A DNA stretch of 64,000 bases. It comes from Ignisphaera cupida (GTDB lineage: Archaea > Thermoproteota > Thermoprotei_A > Sulfolobales > Ignisphaeraceae). The first letter of the stretch is position 1. Each line of letters begins with the position of its first letter. Made by a program: the position numbers and the translations under genes. The notes beneath the pieces are model-generated. The model worked only from the letters and a program-made list of their open reading frames with translations, was not told the origin of the DNA and searched no databases. Positions 34,916-44,726 of the stretch are shown in pieces. The stretch lies in assembly GCF_030186535.1 (NCBI RefSeq), contig NZ_JASNVW010000003.1:1-64000 (forward strand), in the 5' to 3' direction.

Positions 34916-35437
34916 CTAAATCTCTGGCATTTCCCACGGGTTTCCAAAGAGGTTTAGAGATGCGATATCTCTTAACTGTTTGCGTGGTCTTGGCGGGGGA
35001 GACTCTGCTGGTACACCAACAGGTATTAGCGCAACCACTCTATACTTATCTGGTATGTTTAGAATCTTCTTAACCTCAGCCTCATCAAATGCCCCAATCC
35101 AGCATGTTCCATAGCCAAGCTCTGTAGCCTCTAAAACTATGTGCTCCAAAGCAATTGTTGTATCAACAACTGCCCACTTTGGCGATGCCTCAACATTTGC
35201 AAGACCAACGATAATAGCTCCAGCATCTGCAATGAATTGCTGGTTTCTACATGCTGGAACAAGCTTCTCCTTAAGCTCGTCATCAATCACAACAATGAAG
35301 TGCCATGGCTGTCTATTTCCTGCGCTAGGAGCCCATCTAGCAGCTTCAAGAATTTTTTCAAGATCCTCTCTCTTTATTGGTTCACGCTTATATGCTCTAA
35401 TGCTTCGTCTAGACAATATAGTTTCATAGACACCCAA
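34916..35437 (-). CDS. Nitroreductase-family flavoprotein
   Basis: A 173-residue FMN-dependent oxidoreductase. N-terminal RRSIRAYKREPIKREDLEKILEAARWAPSAGNRQPWHFIVV contains the Arg and Ser/Asn residues that bind FMN. LGYGTCWIGAFDEAEVKKILNIPDKYRVVALIPVGVP near residue 110-150 is the second flavin segment. Physiological substrate unknown. I chose TTG at 35437, which has GGTG six nt upstream and leaves the family-like start GVYETILSRRSIR. It stands alone, divergent from the TatD-like gene. Confidence 0.82.
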   Translation of the reverse strand: MGVYETILSRRSIRAYKREPIKREDLEKILEAARWAPSAGNRQPWHFIVVIDDELKEKLVPACRNQQFIADAGAIIVGLANVEASPKWAVVDTTIALEHIVLEATELGYGTCWIGAFDEAEVKKILNIPDKYRVVALIPVGVPAESPPPRPRKQLRDIASLNLFGNPWEMPEI

Positions 35438-35533
35438 AGCAAACACCAAAACATTTTAAACATGGTTCAAAATAAAAGTTTTGAATAATTTAAAACTTTT
35501 TGTTGCTTTAGTAACTATCCTCAGTGGTGTTCA

Positions 35534-36394
35534 ATGGAAAAACTGGTTTTTGCTGATGGGCATATGCATAGCAATCCTGTTAAGGGTCTTGGAATTGAAA
35601 ATATAGCCAAGAGGTTTTCCAGTGCTGGTGGATGGTTCATAGCACTTGTCTCCCTACCTCCTCACCACTTTGGTTTTGACAACAGCTTTGATGGCTATGT
35701 AAAATCAGTTGATGTTTTGATTAGAGAGTGTAGAGCTGGTAAGGAACTTGGTTTGAAGATGAGGTGTTTTGCAGGTGTTCACCCAGCTGCTGTAGAGGAT
35801 GAGATTTCGAAAAACCCAAAGCAAAGCATGAAGATATTGGAAAAAGCCTTGATGGTTATAGACCACATAGCTAAGCTTGTGAAAAACGGTTTGATTGATG
35901 GCTTTGGCGAGGTGGGGAGACCACACTACAAATCATTACCAGAAGCATTCATTGCAAACACAATCATTTTAAAACACACCTTAACACTTGCCAAAGACCT
36001 TGGGGCCTGGATTCATCTACATCTCGAGCAAGGTGGTGAGATAACAGCTTTCGACATAAGCGAAACAGTTAAAGCGATTAGCATAGACAAGAAGCTTACC
36101 ATTCTACACCACCTGGACATAGCAACAGCTAGGCATGCCCAGCAACACCAGCTAATATTTACAGTACCTGGAAAAATACAGATTTTGAAAGAGGCATTCA
36201 AATCCCTAAAACCTATGTACATGGTTGAAAGCGACTTCATAGACGATCCAAAAAGACCAGGAGTTTCTTCATACCCATGGGATATTGTTGATAATCAGAA
36301 GAAACTGCTTTTAGATGGTATTGTCGATGAGAATTACCTTTATAAATTAAATGTTGACATGGTTTCCAAAATCTATGATGTTGAACCTCCATAG
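35534..36394 (+). CDS. TatD-like metal-dependent hydrolase
   Basis: A 286-residue TIM-barrel amidohydrolase of the archaeal TatD-related group (COG1099). Metal ligands visible: DGHMHSNP near residue 8, a Glu in DGFGEVGRP near 124, IHLHLEQGG near 160, ILHHLDIA near 193, and the Asp in VESDFIDDP near 237. Substrate unknown; nuclease or deacetylase activity is possible. ATG with GGTG a few nt upstream. Confidence 0.8.
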   Translation: MEKLVFADGHMHSNPVKGLGIENIAKRFSSAGGWFIALVSLPPHHFGFDNSFDGYVKSVDVLIRECRAGKELGLKMRCFAGVHPAAVEDEISKNPKQSMKILEKALMVIDHIAKLVKNGLIDGFGEVGRPHYKSLPEAFIANTIILKHTLTLAKDLGAWIHLHLEQGGEITAFDISETVKAISIDKKLTILHHLDIATARHAQQHQLIFTVPGKIQILKEAFKSLKPMYMVESDFIDDPKRPGVSSYPWDIVDNQKKLLLDGIVDENYLYKLNVDMVSKIYDVEPP

Positions 36395-36526
36395 CCTTTA
36401 GCTACAGCAGCTAATGTATCTTCTTGTCAAATGCTACAAGGTTTTTAGCTAGCTGAAAACCATAAAAATGTGTAATTATTAAGTGCTGCTGTAGAGAAGC
36501 AAGGTGCTTTGCTGTGGTGATTTGAA

Positions 36527-37405
36527 GTGAATTCACAGAGTAGTTTATTGCTTGAAATGTGTAGAGATGAGTTTGAGTCTCACAAGATATACAGGGTTTT
36601 GGCAAGGCTTCCACTAGTCAATGAAAGAATTAGAGTGGCTTTGCTGAAGGCTTCTGAAGATGAGTATAGGCATTATCTTTTCTGGAGAGGTGTTGTTGGT
36701 GAGTGCAAATCCAGTGTTTCCATGCTCAAGATTTTTGCATTTGTTGCAATGTTCTATTTGTTTGGTTTAACGGTTTTGCTAAAGTTTCTAGAGTCTAAGG
36801 AGTCAATGTCGATTAAGATTTATGGAGATGTTTCATGGCCTGGCCCAGGCTATGAGAAGGAACTATCAAGAATTATAGATGATGAGGAGAGGCATGAGGA
36901 GGAGTTTGCAGCATCAATAAGTGAAGCCAGGGTTAGGTACATAAGCTTCATAACACTTGGAATATCAGATGCATTGGTGGAGTTAACAGGTATTTACACA
37001 GGTGCTTTGGGGGCATTCGAGAACAGTGTGAAAGCTGGTTTAACAGGTTTTTTAGCAGGTGTTGCAGCAGCAATATCAATGGCTATCGCAGCCTATTCCC
37101 AAGCAAAACACGAGGCTGGGAAAAGCCCTGGGTACTCAGCTCTATACACATTCATTGCCTACATAGCCACATCAATTCTCCTAGCACTGCCATATTTCCT
37201 CATACAAAACCTTTACACAGCATTTACAATAATGCTTGTATTGGCAATAGCCATAGTTGCTTACATGACATTCTATGCTTCCGTGCTCCAAAAAGTTAAC
37301 TACTTAAGGGAATTTGCATTAACAACAGCACTAATTCTAGGGGTGTCGCTACTGCTATACATTCTCGGATCAACACTGAGAAAATTCCTTGGCATAGAGA
37401 TATAG
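36527..37405 (+). CDS. Erythrin-vacuolar iron transport (EVIT) protein: di-iron domain fused to VIT1/CCC1
   Basis: A 292-residue membrane protein. Residues 1-130 are a rubrerythrin-like four-helix di-iron domain, with Glu/His in RDEFESHKIYRVLARL, SEDEYRHYLFWRG and DDEERHEEEF. A hydrophobic helix interrupts it around 65-85. Residues 135-292 are VIT1/CCC1-like: RVRYISFITLGISDALVELTGIYTGA, then about four helices. Family members export or sequester iron and manganese. A ferritin gene lies 19 kb away. GTG start with GGTG seven nt upstream. Confidence 0.85.
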   Translation: MNSQSSLLLEMCRDEFESHKIYRVLARLPLVNERIRVALLKASEDEYRHYLFWRGVVGECKSSVSMLKIFAFVAMFYLFGLTVLLKFLESKESMSIKIYGDVSWPGPGYEKELSRIIDDEERHEEEFAASISEARVRYISFITLGISDALVELTGIYTGALGAFENSVKAGLTGFLAGVAAAISMAIAAYSQAKHEAGKSPGYSALYTFIAYIATSILLALPYFLIQNLYTAFTIMLVLAIAIVAYMTFYASVLQKVNYLREFALTTALILGVSLLLYILGSTLRKFLGIEI

Positions 37406-37450
37406 AGTTGCTTAACATTTATTTATAGAAACCATGTTAGTCAAATATAT

Positions 37451-38469
37451 TTGAGAAAATTTAACCTTTTTGGGATGTTCGCCATGGTGTCTTTGTTGAA
37501 GAGGTTTTCGCTTTACTCAATAGCCATAGCCATTACAGGTTTTGTCGTCAGACTGCTAATAGCTTTGGAGGGTGTTCATGGAACAGACATACTGTTTCAT
37601 GTTGAGGGTGTTAAAAGCCTTCTCTCCTCAGAATCCCCCTACTGCCTAGCCAAATACAACTACCCACCTCTATATGCATATATTCAGCTCATTGGCATTG
37701 CTGTTTTTGGTTGGAATCCCCTTGGATACAAATTCTCTTCAATACTCTTCGACACACTGCTAGCTTTGTTATTATACCATGTGCTGAAATCCCTTGGGGT
37801 AGGGGAGAAACACTCTCTTCTCGTTGAAGCTATTTGGTGCTTCAACCCACTAGCCATTGCGGCATCTGCTTGGTATGGTCTTTTCGACTCTATACCAACT
37901 TTCTTCGTAGTTCTAGCCATACACCTTCTGAATAAGAGTAGAGAATATCCATCCTCTGTTTTTCTAGCTCTTGGTGTTTTAACTAAAGTGTTTCCACTTA
38001 TTCTACTACCAACAACTCTACTTGCCATAGCTACTTCGAGAAATGTTGGCAAAGCTTCAAAAATCTTGGCATATATAATCATATTTGCTTTTGCTGTTCT
38101 AGTTGTTGAAGCTGTAGCATCATTTAAATGTGTAAATAGCTCTTTCGAAAATCAGATAATGTTTCACATTAGTCGAGAGGATAAGGGCTTGTCCCCAATA
38201 CCCCAGTACCCATATTCCCAAATAGCTTCCGCGCTGTAGCCATGCTCACACATCTTATAGCATCAGCAAGAATTGATTTAGAGAAAAGGAGCATCTACAT
38301 TGTTTCAGCAACTGCTTTAGAGCTTCTTGTTCTTCTAAACCTGTTTGTGTATCCCCACTACATACTCTGGTTTCTACCCTTTGCACTAGTATCCATAGCA
38401 ACAATACTGTTGGCATGGAGATCAACCTCCCAACCACCTCTCCTAAGCTCAGAAACAACATCAGCATAA
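37451..38469 (+). pseudogene. GT87/DUF2029-like membrane glycosyltransferase, broken
   Basis: A polyprenol-phosphate-sugar-dependent glycosyltransferase with many helices. The first 262 codons carry the expected loop motif (GTDILFHVEGVKSLL, SPYCLAKYNYPPLYAYIQ, NPLAIAASAWYGLFDS). The frame stops at TAG 38237. Coding resumes at about 38242 in another frame with helices ending in FVYPHYILWFLPFAL, a typical C-terminal motif of this family, and runs out near 38415, where the sequence becomes a reversed fragment of another gene. Length (about 330 codons in total) is shorter than intact relatives. Frameshift plus 3' rearrangement is the simplest reading. Confidence 0.7.
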
Positions 38470-38700
38470 AGCTCAACAGAAATACCATCATCATAAAAAG
38501 GCCTAAAGAAAAAAGTTGATCTAAAACCCTGTCTCTGCTCAAACTCCATAACCAGAGATATTCCATAATGAAGATTCTACCTCAAACCAAAAAACCTAGC
38601 CCTATCCCACAAATCAAACCTATAAAGCCTATCAATAACATGAATATCTGGAGAACCCCCATGACCCCCAGTCAACATCATGAGTAACAACAAGCAGCAT
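38410..38700 (-). pseudogene. Polysaccharide-deacetylase-like gene fragment
   Basis: On the minus strand the sequence starts MLLVVTHDVDWG, shifts frame, then continues as HGGSPDIHVIDRLYRFDLW, hits TAG near 38579, and continues FEQRQGFRSTFFFRPFYDDG and VVSELRRGGWEVDLHAN before the match stops near 38415. These match the N-terminal half of a polysaccharide-deacetylase-type (NodB-like) enzyme: HDVDW supplies the Asp, and EVDLHAN the later His. The gene is cut off where the GT87-like pseudogene tail begins, so the two broken genes meet tail to tail. Confidence 0.6.
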
Positions 38701-38864
38701 TCACATCACATAAACTGATATCTTACCAAAGTTTCTGAAACTAAAAATCATAAATTTTTACGGTGTTATTAGCATAGAGAAGCTATTAAATATTAATGCT
38801 TATGCCTCACTTAACTTATTTTATTAACTGTCATGAACTTTTCCATGTATTAGTTATTTTATAA
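38701..38864. other. AT-rich gap with no recognised gene
   Basis: Lies between the deacetylase fragment and the stop of the next minus-strand glycosyltransferase. No coding or RNA signal seen. Confidence 0.4.
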
Positions 38865-39878
38865 TTATATGGTGCAACATCGAATGAAATGATCTATTTT
38901 TGAACAAAGCTTTTTGTAGTATCTAGGTGTTATGTTCTGTGCCAAGCCTTTAATAAATTCATATGCAATTCCTATGCTTCTGTACATGAGCAACCCTCTT
39001 GCAATGAAGCAAATCTTTGGATTTCTAACCCTGTTTGCTATATCAATGACATGTCTTTTGATGTAATTCCAGTAAACATCTGCGTATTCCCACCATGCTA
39101 AAAACCAGTCCCTGGATAAACCAAGCTCTTCAGGAAGAAAGTAATTAACGTTGTTATAAATAGTTTTTGTACAAGATTCTGTACTTCTAGACATGGTAAA
39201 TGAAGATGAAATGATCATCTCAATTACAGTTCTTAAATCAACTACTTTACGTCTATACAAAATCTCTGCAGGCGTTAGTTTGCAATTCATGAAATTATCT
39301 ATTGTATTTTTAAACAGTTTAAATGGAATATAGAATTTGCTTTTCACATACCTATACTCACCATAGCTTCTAAAACCCTTTTTCAAATTCAGAGAAAATG
39401 GGGGCACCAAAGGTGTTTGCACCTTAACACCTCTTCTAATGGCTCTAGCAACTAGCTCCCCATCCTCACCATGATTCATGTTTTTCCAACCCCCTATTCT
39501 CTCCATAGTTCTCCTAGTTGTTAAACCATAGTAATTCCAGAACACCCCATCTTCAGTCAAGTTAAGCAACCTCTTTACAACATGTCCCCAGCGAGAATCA
39601 AATACGGTATCCATGTCTATATAGAGAACAAACCTTCCACTAGTTTTCTCAAACGCTATTTGCCTACCCAATCCCCGAGAACATCTATATCTAAAAACCT
39701 TAACTGGGTATACATGACTCAAATCAACAAGAATTTCATATGTACCATCACTAGAATAGTTATCCACAACCACAAGCTCATCAATATCAGGCAAAGCTCT
39801 AAACAAAGACTCTACACAATCCTTAACAACATAAGCGTTATTATAAACAGTTGCATAAACACTTATTTCTAGGTCCAA
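38865..39878 (-). CDS. Family 2 glycosyltransferase
   Basis: A 337-residue GT-A fold glycosyltransferase. N-terminal VYATVYNNAYVVKDCVESLFR, ELVVVDNYSSDGTYEIL near residue 34, RYRCSRGLGRQIAFEKTSGRFVLYIDMDTVFD near 62-92 with the DMD variant of the metal-binding DXD. There is no C-terminal membrane helix, so it is probably cytoplasmic and membrane-associated. It likely acts in surface-glycan or N-glycan assembly, with sugar donor unknown. TTG start with GGTG nine nt upstream and a TATA-like TTTTTAATATAGG before it. Confidence 0.8.
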   Translation of the reverse strand: MDLEISVYATVYNNAYVVKDCVESLFRALPDIDELVVVDNYSSDGTYEILVDLSHVYPVKVFRYRCSRGLGRQIAFEKTSGRFVLYIDMDTVFDSRWGHVVKRLLNLTEDGVFWNYYGLTTRRTMERIGGWKNMNHGEDGELVARAIRRGVKVQTPLVPPFSLNLKKGFRSYGEYRYVKSKFYIPFKLFKNTIDNFMNCKLTPAEILYRRKVVDLRTVIEMIISSSFTMSRSTESCTKTIYNNVNYFLPEELGLSRDWFLAWWEYADVYWNYIKRHVIDIANRVRNPKICFIARGLLMYRSIGIAYEFIKGLAQNITPRYYKKLCSKIDHFIRCCTI

Positions 39879-40261
39879 GGCTTATTACACCTTTCTATAA
39901 TTCATGTAGTAGAACCTATATTAAAAATTTTAAAGATTTCTTATTCAAAGACTAGACATCAATTTACTAATATCATAAATCTTCTTATGTTTTTCTCAAG
40001 ATCTTATTAAAAAACCTCTACTCTAAATTTAAAACATTATTTAATTGTAATGAGAATGAAACTTTTTTGGTTAGATTCCTGCAAGAATTTATTGTTGTGT
40101 ATAGATGATATATTAGGTTCATTATTAAATTTGTTGTGAGGAGAAGGCATTAAAATTGAATTCTTAATTTTAGAGTAAGATAGAGAGGATTTATAGAGTT
40201 ATGATAATATTTGGTAAATACTAAGAAAATACAAGAGTAGATAGTTAATAGCTCAAAGTTT
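39879..40261. other. AT-rich intergenic stretch
   Basis: About 380 nt, extremely AT-rich, with no start-to-stop frame of note. It contains the promoter of the upstream-facing glycosyltransferase near 39900 and nothing else I can support. Confidence 0.5.
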
Positions 40262-41191
40262 TTAAATTTTAGTTATTAATCCATATAATGTAGCAAGAAA
40301 TCTTGGCACTATTTTCTTTCTTGACATAATCACTAAAGCTAAAATGTATCTTGAGGTTGAAACATTTGCTCCTAACTTTCTTAGTCTCCAAAACATGGCA
40401 ACTCTATCATAGTGCAACCAAAATTCGTGCCAAAAACCTTTTCCTCTAGTTAATGATGAAGAATGTTCAATATGCCACACAATTGGCGAAATCTCTTTAT
40501 TTATTACCTCATAGGTTTTGAAGCCTTTCTTGACACACCAATAAGCCATTATTTTTTCAAACCAAAAACCTTTTCTACTCTTTCTATAGAGGACAGATAG
40601 TTTAAGATCCTTAATAAGAGATGTTCTAAAACCCATGTTAACACCTGAAAACAAGACTGATCTGCATAAATCATAATAACAAGGTTTTTCACCCATAATA
40701 CCTGATGTAGAGATATATCCAAAGTAGTTCTTGAGTTCAGGTAAAGGTCTTCGGTGAGGCCCTCCTCTAGCTAGCTCCTTTGAGTAAAAAGGTTCGCTAG
40801 TTTTAATCAAGGATCCATTATTTAAATAAGCCTTGTATGTAAGTCCCGTAAACCCTGCTGCATCAATATTCTCGTTAAATAACCTTTCATATCTTAGTAT
40901 CCACTCATCATGAGCTATAGCATCATCATCTAAAAATAATATCACGTCTCCAGAAGCATTAAGATAACCTAGCTCATATGCGTTCACTACATTACCACTG
41001 GAATTCTGATATATTATTTTAAGTGGTAACAAGTTCTCGAATCTCGAAATAACTTTCTCGCTTTCATCACTACAAGGTTTTATAACTATCAAAACTTCGT
41101 CAGGCAATCTCTTCTGATTTACTAAACTAGAAAGTGAATATTGCAAAGCCCAATCTCTGCAATACGTTGTTATCAGTACGGAAATTTTCAT
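40262..41191 (-). CDS. Family 2 glycosyltransferase
   Basis: A 309-residue GT-A glycosyltransferase. ISVLITTYCRDWALQYSLSSLVNQKRLPDEVLIVIK at the N-terminus, YQNSSGNVVNAYELGYLNASGDVILFLDDDAIAHDEW near residue 65-100 with the DDD metal motif, and GVNMGFRTSLIKDL near 185 as in rhamnosyl- and mannosyl-type enzymes. The ATG at 41191 has GGTG nine nt upstream; a GTG start at 41203 is possible. Part of the glycan-synthesis zone; acceptor unknown. Confidence 0.8.
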   Translation of the reverse strand: MKISVLITTYCRDWALQYSLSSLVNQKRLPDEVLIVIKPCSDESEKVISRFENLLPLKIIYQNSSGNVVNAYELGYLNASGDVILFLDDDAIAHDEWILRYERLFNENIDAAGFTGLTYKAYLNNGSLIKTSEPFYSKELARGGPHRRPLPELKNYFGYISTSGIMGEKPCYYDLCRSVLFSGVNMGFRTSLIKDLKLSVLYRKSRKGFWFEKIMAYWCVKKGFKTYEVINKEISPIVWHIEHSSSLTRGKGFWHEFWLHYDRVAMFWRLRKLGANVSTSRYILALVIMSRKKIVPRFLATLYGLITKI

Positions 41192-41491
41192 ATTTGAAAA
41201 CACCCTTGTGTAGAGGTTATATTGAATAGGGATTTTATGACTTTACCCTATATATCCTTATGTTAGCGATGAAACGAAAACATACTTAAATCACAACACT
41301 TATTCCTTAATCTGTTTAATTTAGTTCCATAATGTTATATCCTCTTATTAGGATCATAGTTATAGTGTCTAAAGAGCTTAGGCAACTTGAGTTGATTGTC
41401 TTCTTTAAGAGCTGCAGCTGTAAAATGGGCTATAACCATTTTCATTCTTGTTCACTCTATTTTACTTCATTTATCACAAAGCTAGAGAATT
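41192..41491. other. AT-rich gap without a supported gene
   Basis: A 64-codon open frame on the plus strand (41332-41526) overlaps the end of the GT4 gene and lacks any recognisable family or ribosome site, so I do not call it. The rest shows only promoter-like AT tracts. Confidence 0.45.
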
Positions 41492-42748
41492 CTAGAGAAT
41501 TTTTGCTAGTAGCCTGGATAGGTTAATCACGAAGTTTTCTAGTGTTAGGTTCTTTGATTTTTCAATAGATTTTCTAGAGTATATTCTCCAGCTATTATTT
41601 TCATTTGTTAGCAAATTGAGTATTGCACTAACTGCTTCCTCAGCATTGGTGTATCCTAGTCCATATGCACCTTCTTCTACTAGATCACTCCATGCACCAC
41701 CTGACTTGTGTACAACAACTGGTAATCCCCTGGCCATTGCCTCTGCTACTGCTATGCCCCAGTGCTCGTTTATTGTTGCATGGAGAAATGCTTTGGATTT
41801 ATCCATGACATGATTAATTAGGTTTCTAGGTGCATCTGGTACTAGATACACATCAGCATCTACATTAACATCTCTAGATGTTTTGAAGCCTTTTCTAGAT
41901 GCCAAATCCTCGAGTCTTTTTAAGTATTCCATGCTTGTTTTTGTTCTTGCACCACCAAATATATAGAGTTTTGTATTTGGTGCTTCTCTTCTTATTTTTG
42001 GTAGAACCTCTTCTATGACCCAGTGATACCTTTTTTCCTCAGAGAATCTTCCAAGCATAACAACGCTATTCTCTCTCTCGTCAAAACTCTTTGGATTGGA
42101 AACAATCTCGACATTGGGGGCTATTGGGGGGTTTAGAACCTCTGGTTTTTCGCCATATACTTGCTTAGCGAGTTCAGCTGTCCACTTAGAGTTTGCTAAA
42201 ACAAGTTTTGCTATTTCAAATGGGTTTTTCCTCAAGTACCTTGGTAAAAGCTTTGTGTATAACCACCAATACATGTTCATTGGAAATTTCGAGTATCTCT
42301 CAAGAATGTATGGGTCTTCGCCATAATAAAGACCTGTGCCCCTAAACCTTTCATCTATTGAAATCTCTATTGGAAAATGTATATACTCAACAAGTGCTAT
42401 GCCTCTATTTTCTACAAAATTCTTTATAGGTCCATATGTAGACTCATCAGTAAACACAATCTGAGCTCCATACTCATTAACAGCCTTTTCAATTGCTTTC
42501 CAAATAAACAACCTAAGATATATACCAAAAGACCTCAACCTAAAACCATAGAGCGAAAACTTTGGATATTTACTCAAATCTATTCCAAACCAATCAACAT
42601 ACTTATCAACTTCAACCTTTGTAACAGATGCTAAAACAGGTTCATAGCCAATAACATTAAATGCATACGAAGCTGCAGCGCAAACAATCTGGCCTCCACC
42701 AGGCCTACCCCAAAAATGATGAGCTACAACAACATGTTTGCTACTCAA
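41492..42748 (-). CDS. Family 4 (GT-B) glycosyltransferase
   Basis: A 418-residue GT4 enzyme. N-terminal donor/acceptor domain: VVVAHHFWGRPGGGQIVCAAASYAF with the Gly-rich loop near residue 12. C-terminal domain: VVMLGRFSEEKRYHWVIEEVL near 225, LYIFGGARTK, FLHATINEHWGIAVAEAMARGLPVVVHKSGGAWSDLVEEG near 325-360 containing the conserved E-x7-E. Likely a hexosyltransferase in glycan assembly (ALG11-like organisation). TTG start with GAGGTAG upstream. Confidence 0.85.
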   Translation of the reverse strand: MSSKHVVVAHHFWGRPGGGQIVCAAASYAFNVIGYEPVLASVTKVEVDKYVDWFGIDLSKYPKFSLYGFRLRSFGIYLRLFIWKAIEKAVNEYGAQIVFTDESTYGPIKNFVENRGIALVEYIHFPIEISIDERFRGTGLYYGEDPYILERYSKFPMNMYWWLYTKLLPRYLRKNPFEIAKLVLANSKWTAELAKQVYGEKPEVLNPPIAPNVEIVSNPKSFDERENSVVMLGRFSEEKRYHWVIEEVLPKIRREAPNTKLYIFGGARTKTSMEYLKRLEDLASRKGFKTSRDVNVDADVYLVPDAPRNLINHVMDKSKAFLHATINEHWGIAVAEAMARGLPVVVHKSGGAWSDLVEEGAYGLGYTNAEEAVSAILNLLTNENNSWRIYSRKSIEKSKNLTLENFVINLSRLLAKIL

Positions 42749-43116
42749 ATGTTTCTACCTCAAAAATTTGAAACAATGCCTAGTTTAAAAAAGCAATTTG
42801 TTTTCAAAGTCCAAACATTTAGAAAAAGACTTCGAGATATTCAGAGACTTTAATGTGAATATAACGACAATAAGAAATAATGGTAAATCTTTAAAGATGC
42901 TATAAGCAAAAGGCTCTAAACCTTTATAGTTAACGAACTTATTCAAACAATGATCAAGATCTTAATGAATCTATGGAATCATTATTGCAATTCGTATCTT
43001 AAATAAAAACAATGTAAAAACTTTGAGTAGTGATTAATGAACAAATAATGATGATTCTTACTCAATAATTTTTATTTACAACACCATAGCTATTTACATG
43101 TTAAGTGGGGATTTTG
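42749..43116. other. AT-rich intergenic stretch
   Basis: About 370 nt with no coding frame, RNA-like block or clear repeat. It separates an intact GT4 gene from a GT4 pseudogene on the opposite strand. Confidence 0.5.
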
Positions 43117-44423
43117 ATGAATAAAATAAACAAGGTGTTATGTATATCTAATCCATTTAATTCTAATTAATCCTAACCCATCAACTGATGGTGGTTTAAG
43201 GGCTTTAAGGTCATTAAAGGAGTGTGTAAAGCATTTTTGAGACTTATTTGCTTGTTCCCTGGGGTATTCAAGTAGATCGTAATTTTGTTGTTCACCTTAG
43301 AGAGTTGATTAGATGTGGTGTTAAGCTTGCTGGGTGTAGCACAGCACCAGAAATGTTGAGGAAAATAGATAATGTGTTTAGAACTAAGTTGTTTTAACGT
43401 CTTGCCCCCTTAATGATTCCTCAGCTTGTTAAGGTAAGATTATTTGAAGCAATGTCTGCTGGTTATAATGCTATTGTTGTTCATCATGAGGTTTTTGATG
43501 CTGTTTATACTGGGTATGTTGTTGGTAAAACCATAAATGTGCCAAAGATAGTGTTTTTGTAGCTTCCACCATTTTACGGCTCTAAGAAGAGGTTTGAGAA
43601 TATATTAAGATCTTCGATTATGTGGCGTAGACTTGTTGCTACCTCCACCATATATGAAAGCCTCTATAGTGTAGAGGCTATTGCTAGGTATAGGGTTTTG
43701 CATGAACTGAATAAGAGAAGGGTTGAGGATTTGCTAAGACGATATGATGTTGTTGTTGCTATTTCTAAGTCTATACCATATGAGATGGGTGGTGAGTGGG
43801 TTGATAGAGTTGTTTCAATGGATTCTGGGGTTTCTCTTGATGAGGATGATATTAATTTGATTAAAGCTGTGAGGAGCAGGGTTAGGGAGAAGGAAAATTA
43901 TATTGTTTTTGGTGGTAGACCAACAGCTGATAAGGGTTTGGCTGAGGCAATCATATTGATTAGTCTTGTTGCAAAAAGGTTTAGTGGTTTGAAGCTTGTT
44001 GTATCAGGTAGGGTAAGTAGTGTGTTGCTTTATAGACTGAGAAGGGCTTGTAGGAGACTTGGTGTGGAGAATAATGTTGTTTTCACTGGGTTTCTACCTA
44101 GGGAGAAGAGGTTTGAGGTTGTTGCAAAGGCTAGGTTAATGCTTTACCCAAGCCACATTGATTCGTTCTCCTATGCTGTTCTGGAGTCTCTATATCTTGG
44201 AACACCTGTTGTTGGGTATAGGATACCAGCTCTAGAAATTTACTATGGGAGAAACCCTGGTGTGAAACTTGTTGAGGAAGGTGATGTAGAAGCTTTGACT
44301 GTTGAAGTTTTGAATGTTCTTGAGAAGGGTGTGGATGGTGTGGAGCCTCCGAAAATAAGAAGCTGGAGAGAAATCATGGACGAGGAGATATCAATAATAA
44401 AAAGAGCTATTTCTATAAGCTAG
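43117..44423 (+). pseudogene. Family 4 glycosyltransferase, broken in its N-terminal half
   Basis: The start MNKINKVLCISNPF is followed by an early stop. Then a shifted segment STDGGLRALRSLKECVKHF is recognisable, then PWGIQVDRNFVVHLRELIRCGVKLAG in another frame, with in-frame nonsense codons TAA at 43395 and TAG at 43560. From 43620 the frame is open to the end: VVVAISKSIPYEMGG, NYIVFGGRPTADKGLAEAI, VVFTGFLPREKRFEVVAKARLMLYPSHIDSFSYAVLESLYLGTPVVG, with the GT4 E-x7-E region. The open 3' part (267 codons) is a GT-B C-terminal domain that could be translated but would lack the acceptor domain. Several independent lesions mean an old pseudogene. Confidence 0.8.
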
Positions 44424-44580
44424 ACCTCAACAAAATTGCTAATGAATTACTTAAAGCAAAACTATTCACACAGTTATTTAATGTTTGAGCAGTACCTATA
44501 CTTATGACCTGCTTCACAAGATGATTCATGCACAGCTAAATCCTATGCCAAAAATTTCACAAGCTAAGTGAAGACTGTTA

Positions 44581-44633
44581 TGCTAAATACTAAGCATCAA
44601 GGTGTTTTGCCACATTTTTGATGATGTTTAGCA
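44581..44633. repeat. Interrupted inverted repeat between convergent genes
   Basis: TGCTAAA pairs with TTTAGCA at the outer ends and CATCAA with TTGATG inside, leaving a 17-nt loop. It lies between the GT4 pseudogene and the convergent ATPase gene. It may form an RNA hairpin that ends transcription or protects a 3' end; no T-tract follows on either strand. Confidence 0.35.
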
Positions 44634-44726
44634 GGTGTTGAATTGTTGGATTAGTATTTATGGCTTTGCACAAGTTGCTATAGCAACGTTTCTTCCTTGC
44701 ACATTATTCTTAAAGACAATGTGTTA

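Noticed and set aside
43117-44423. Two separate genes (small ORF plus GT4 C-terminal protein)
   Set aside because: The nonsense codons fall in one continuous GT4-like frame that joins the open 3' part, so one pseudogene is simpler.
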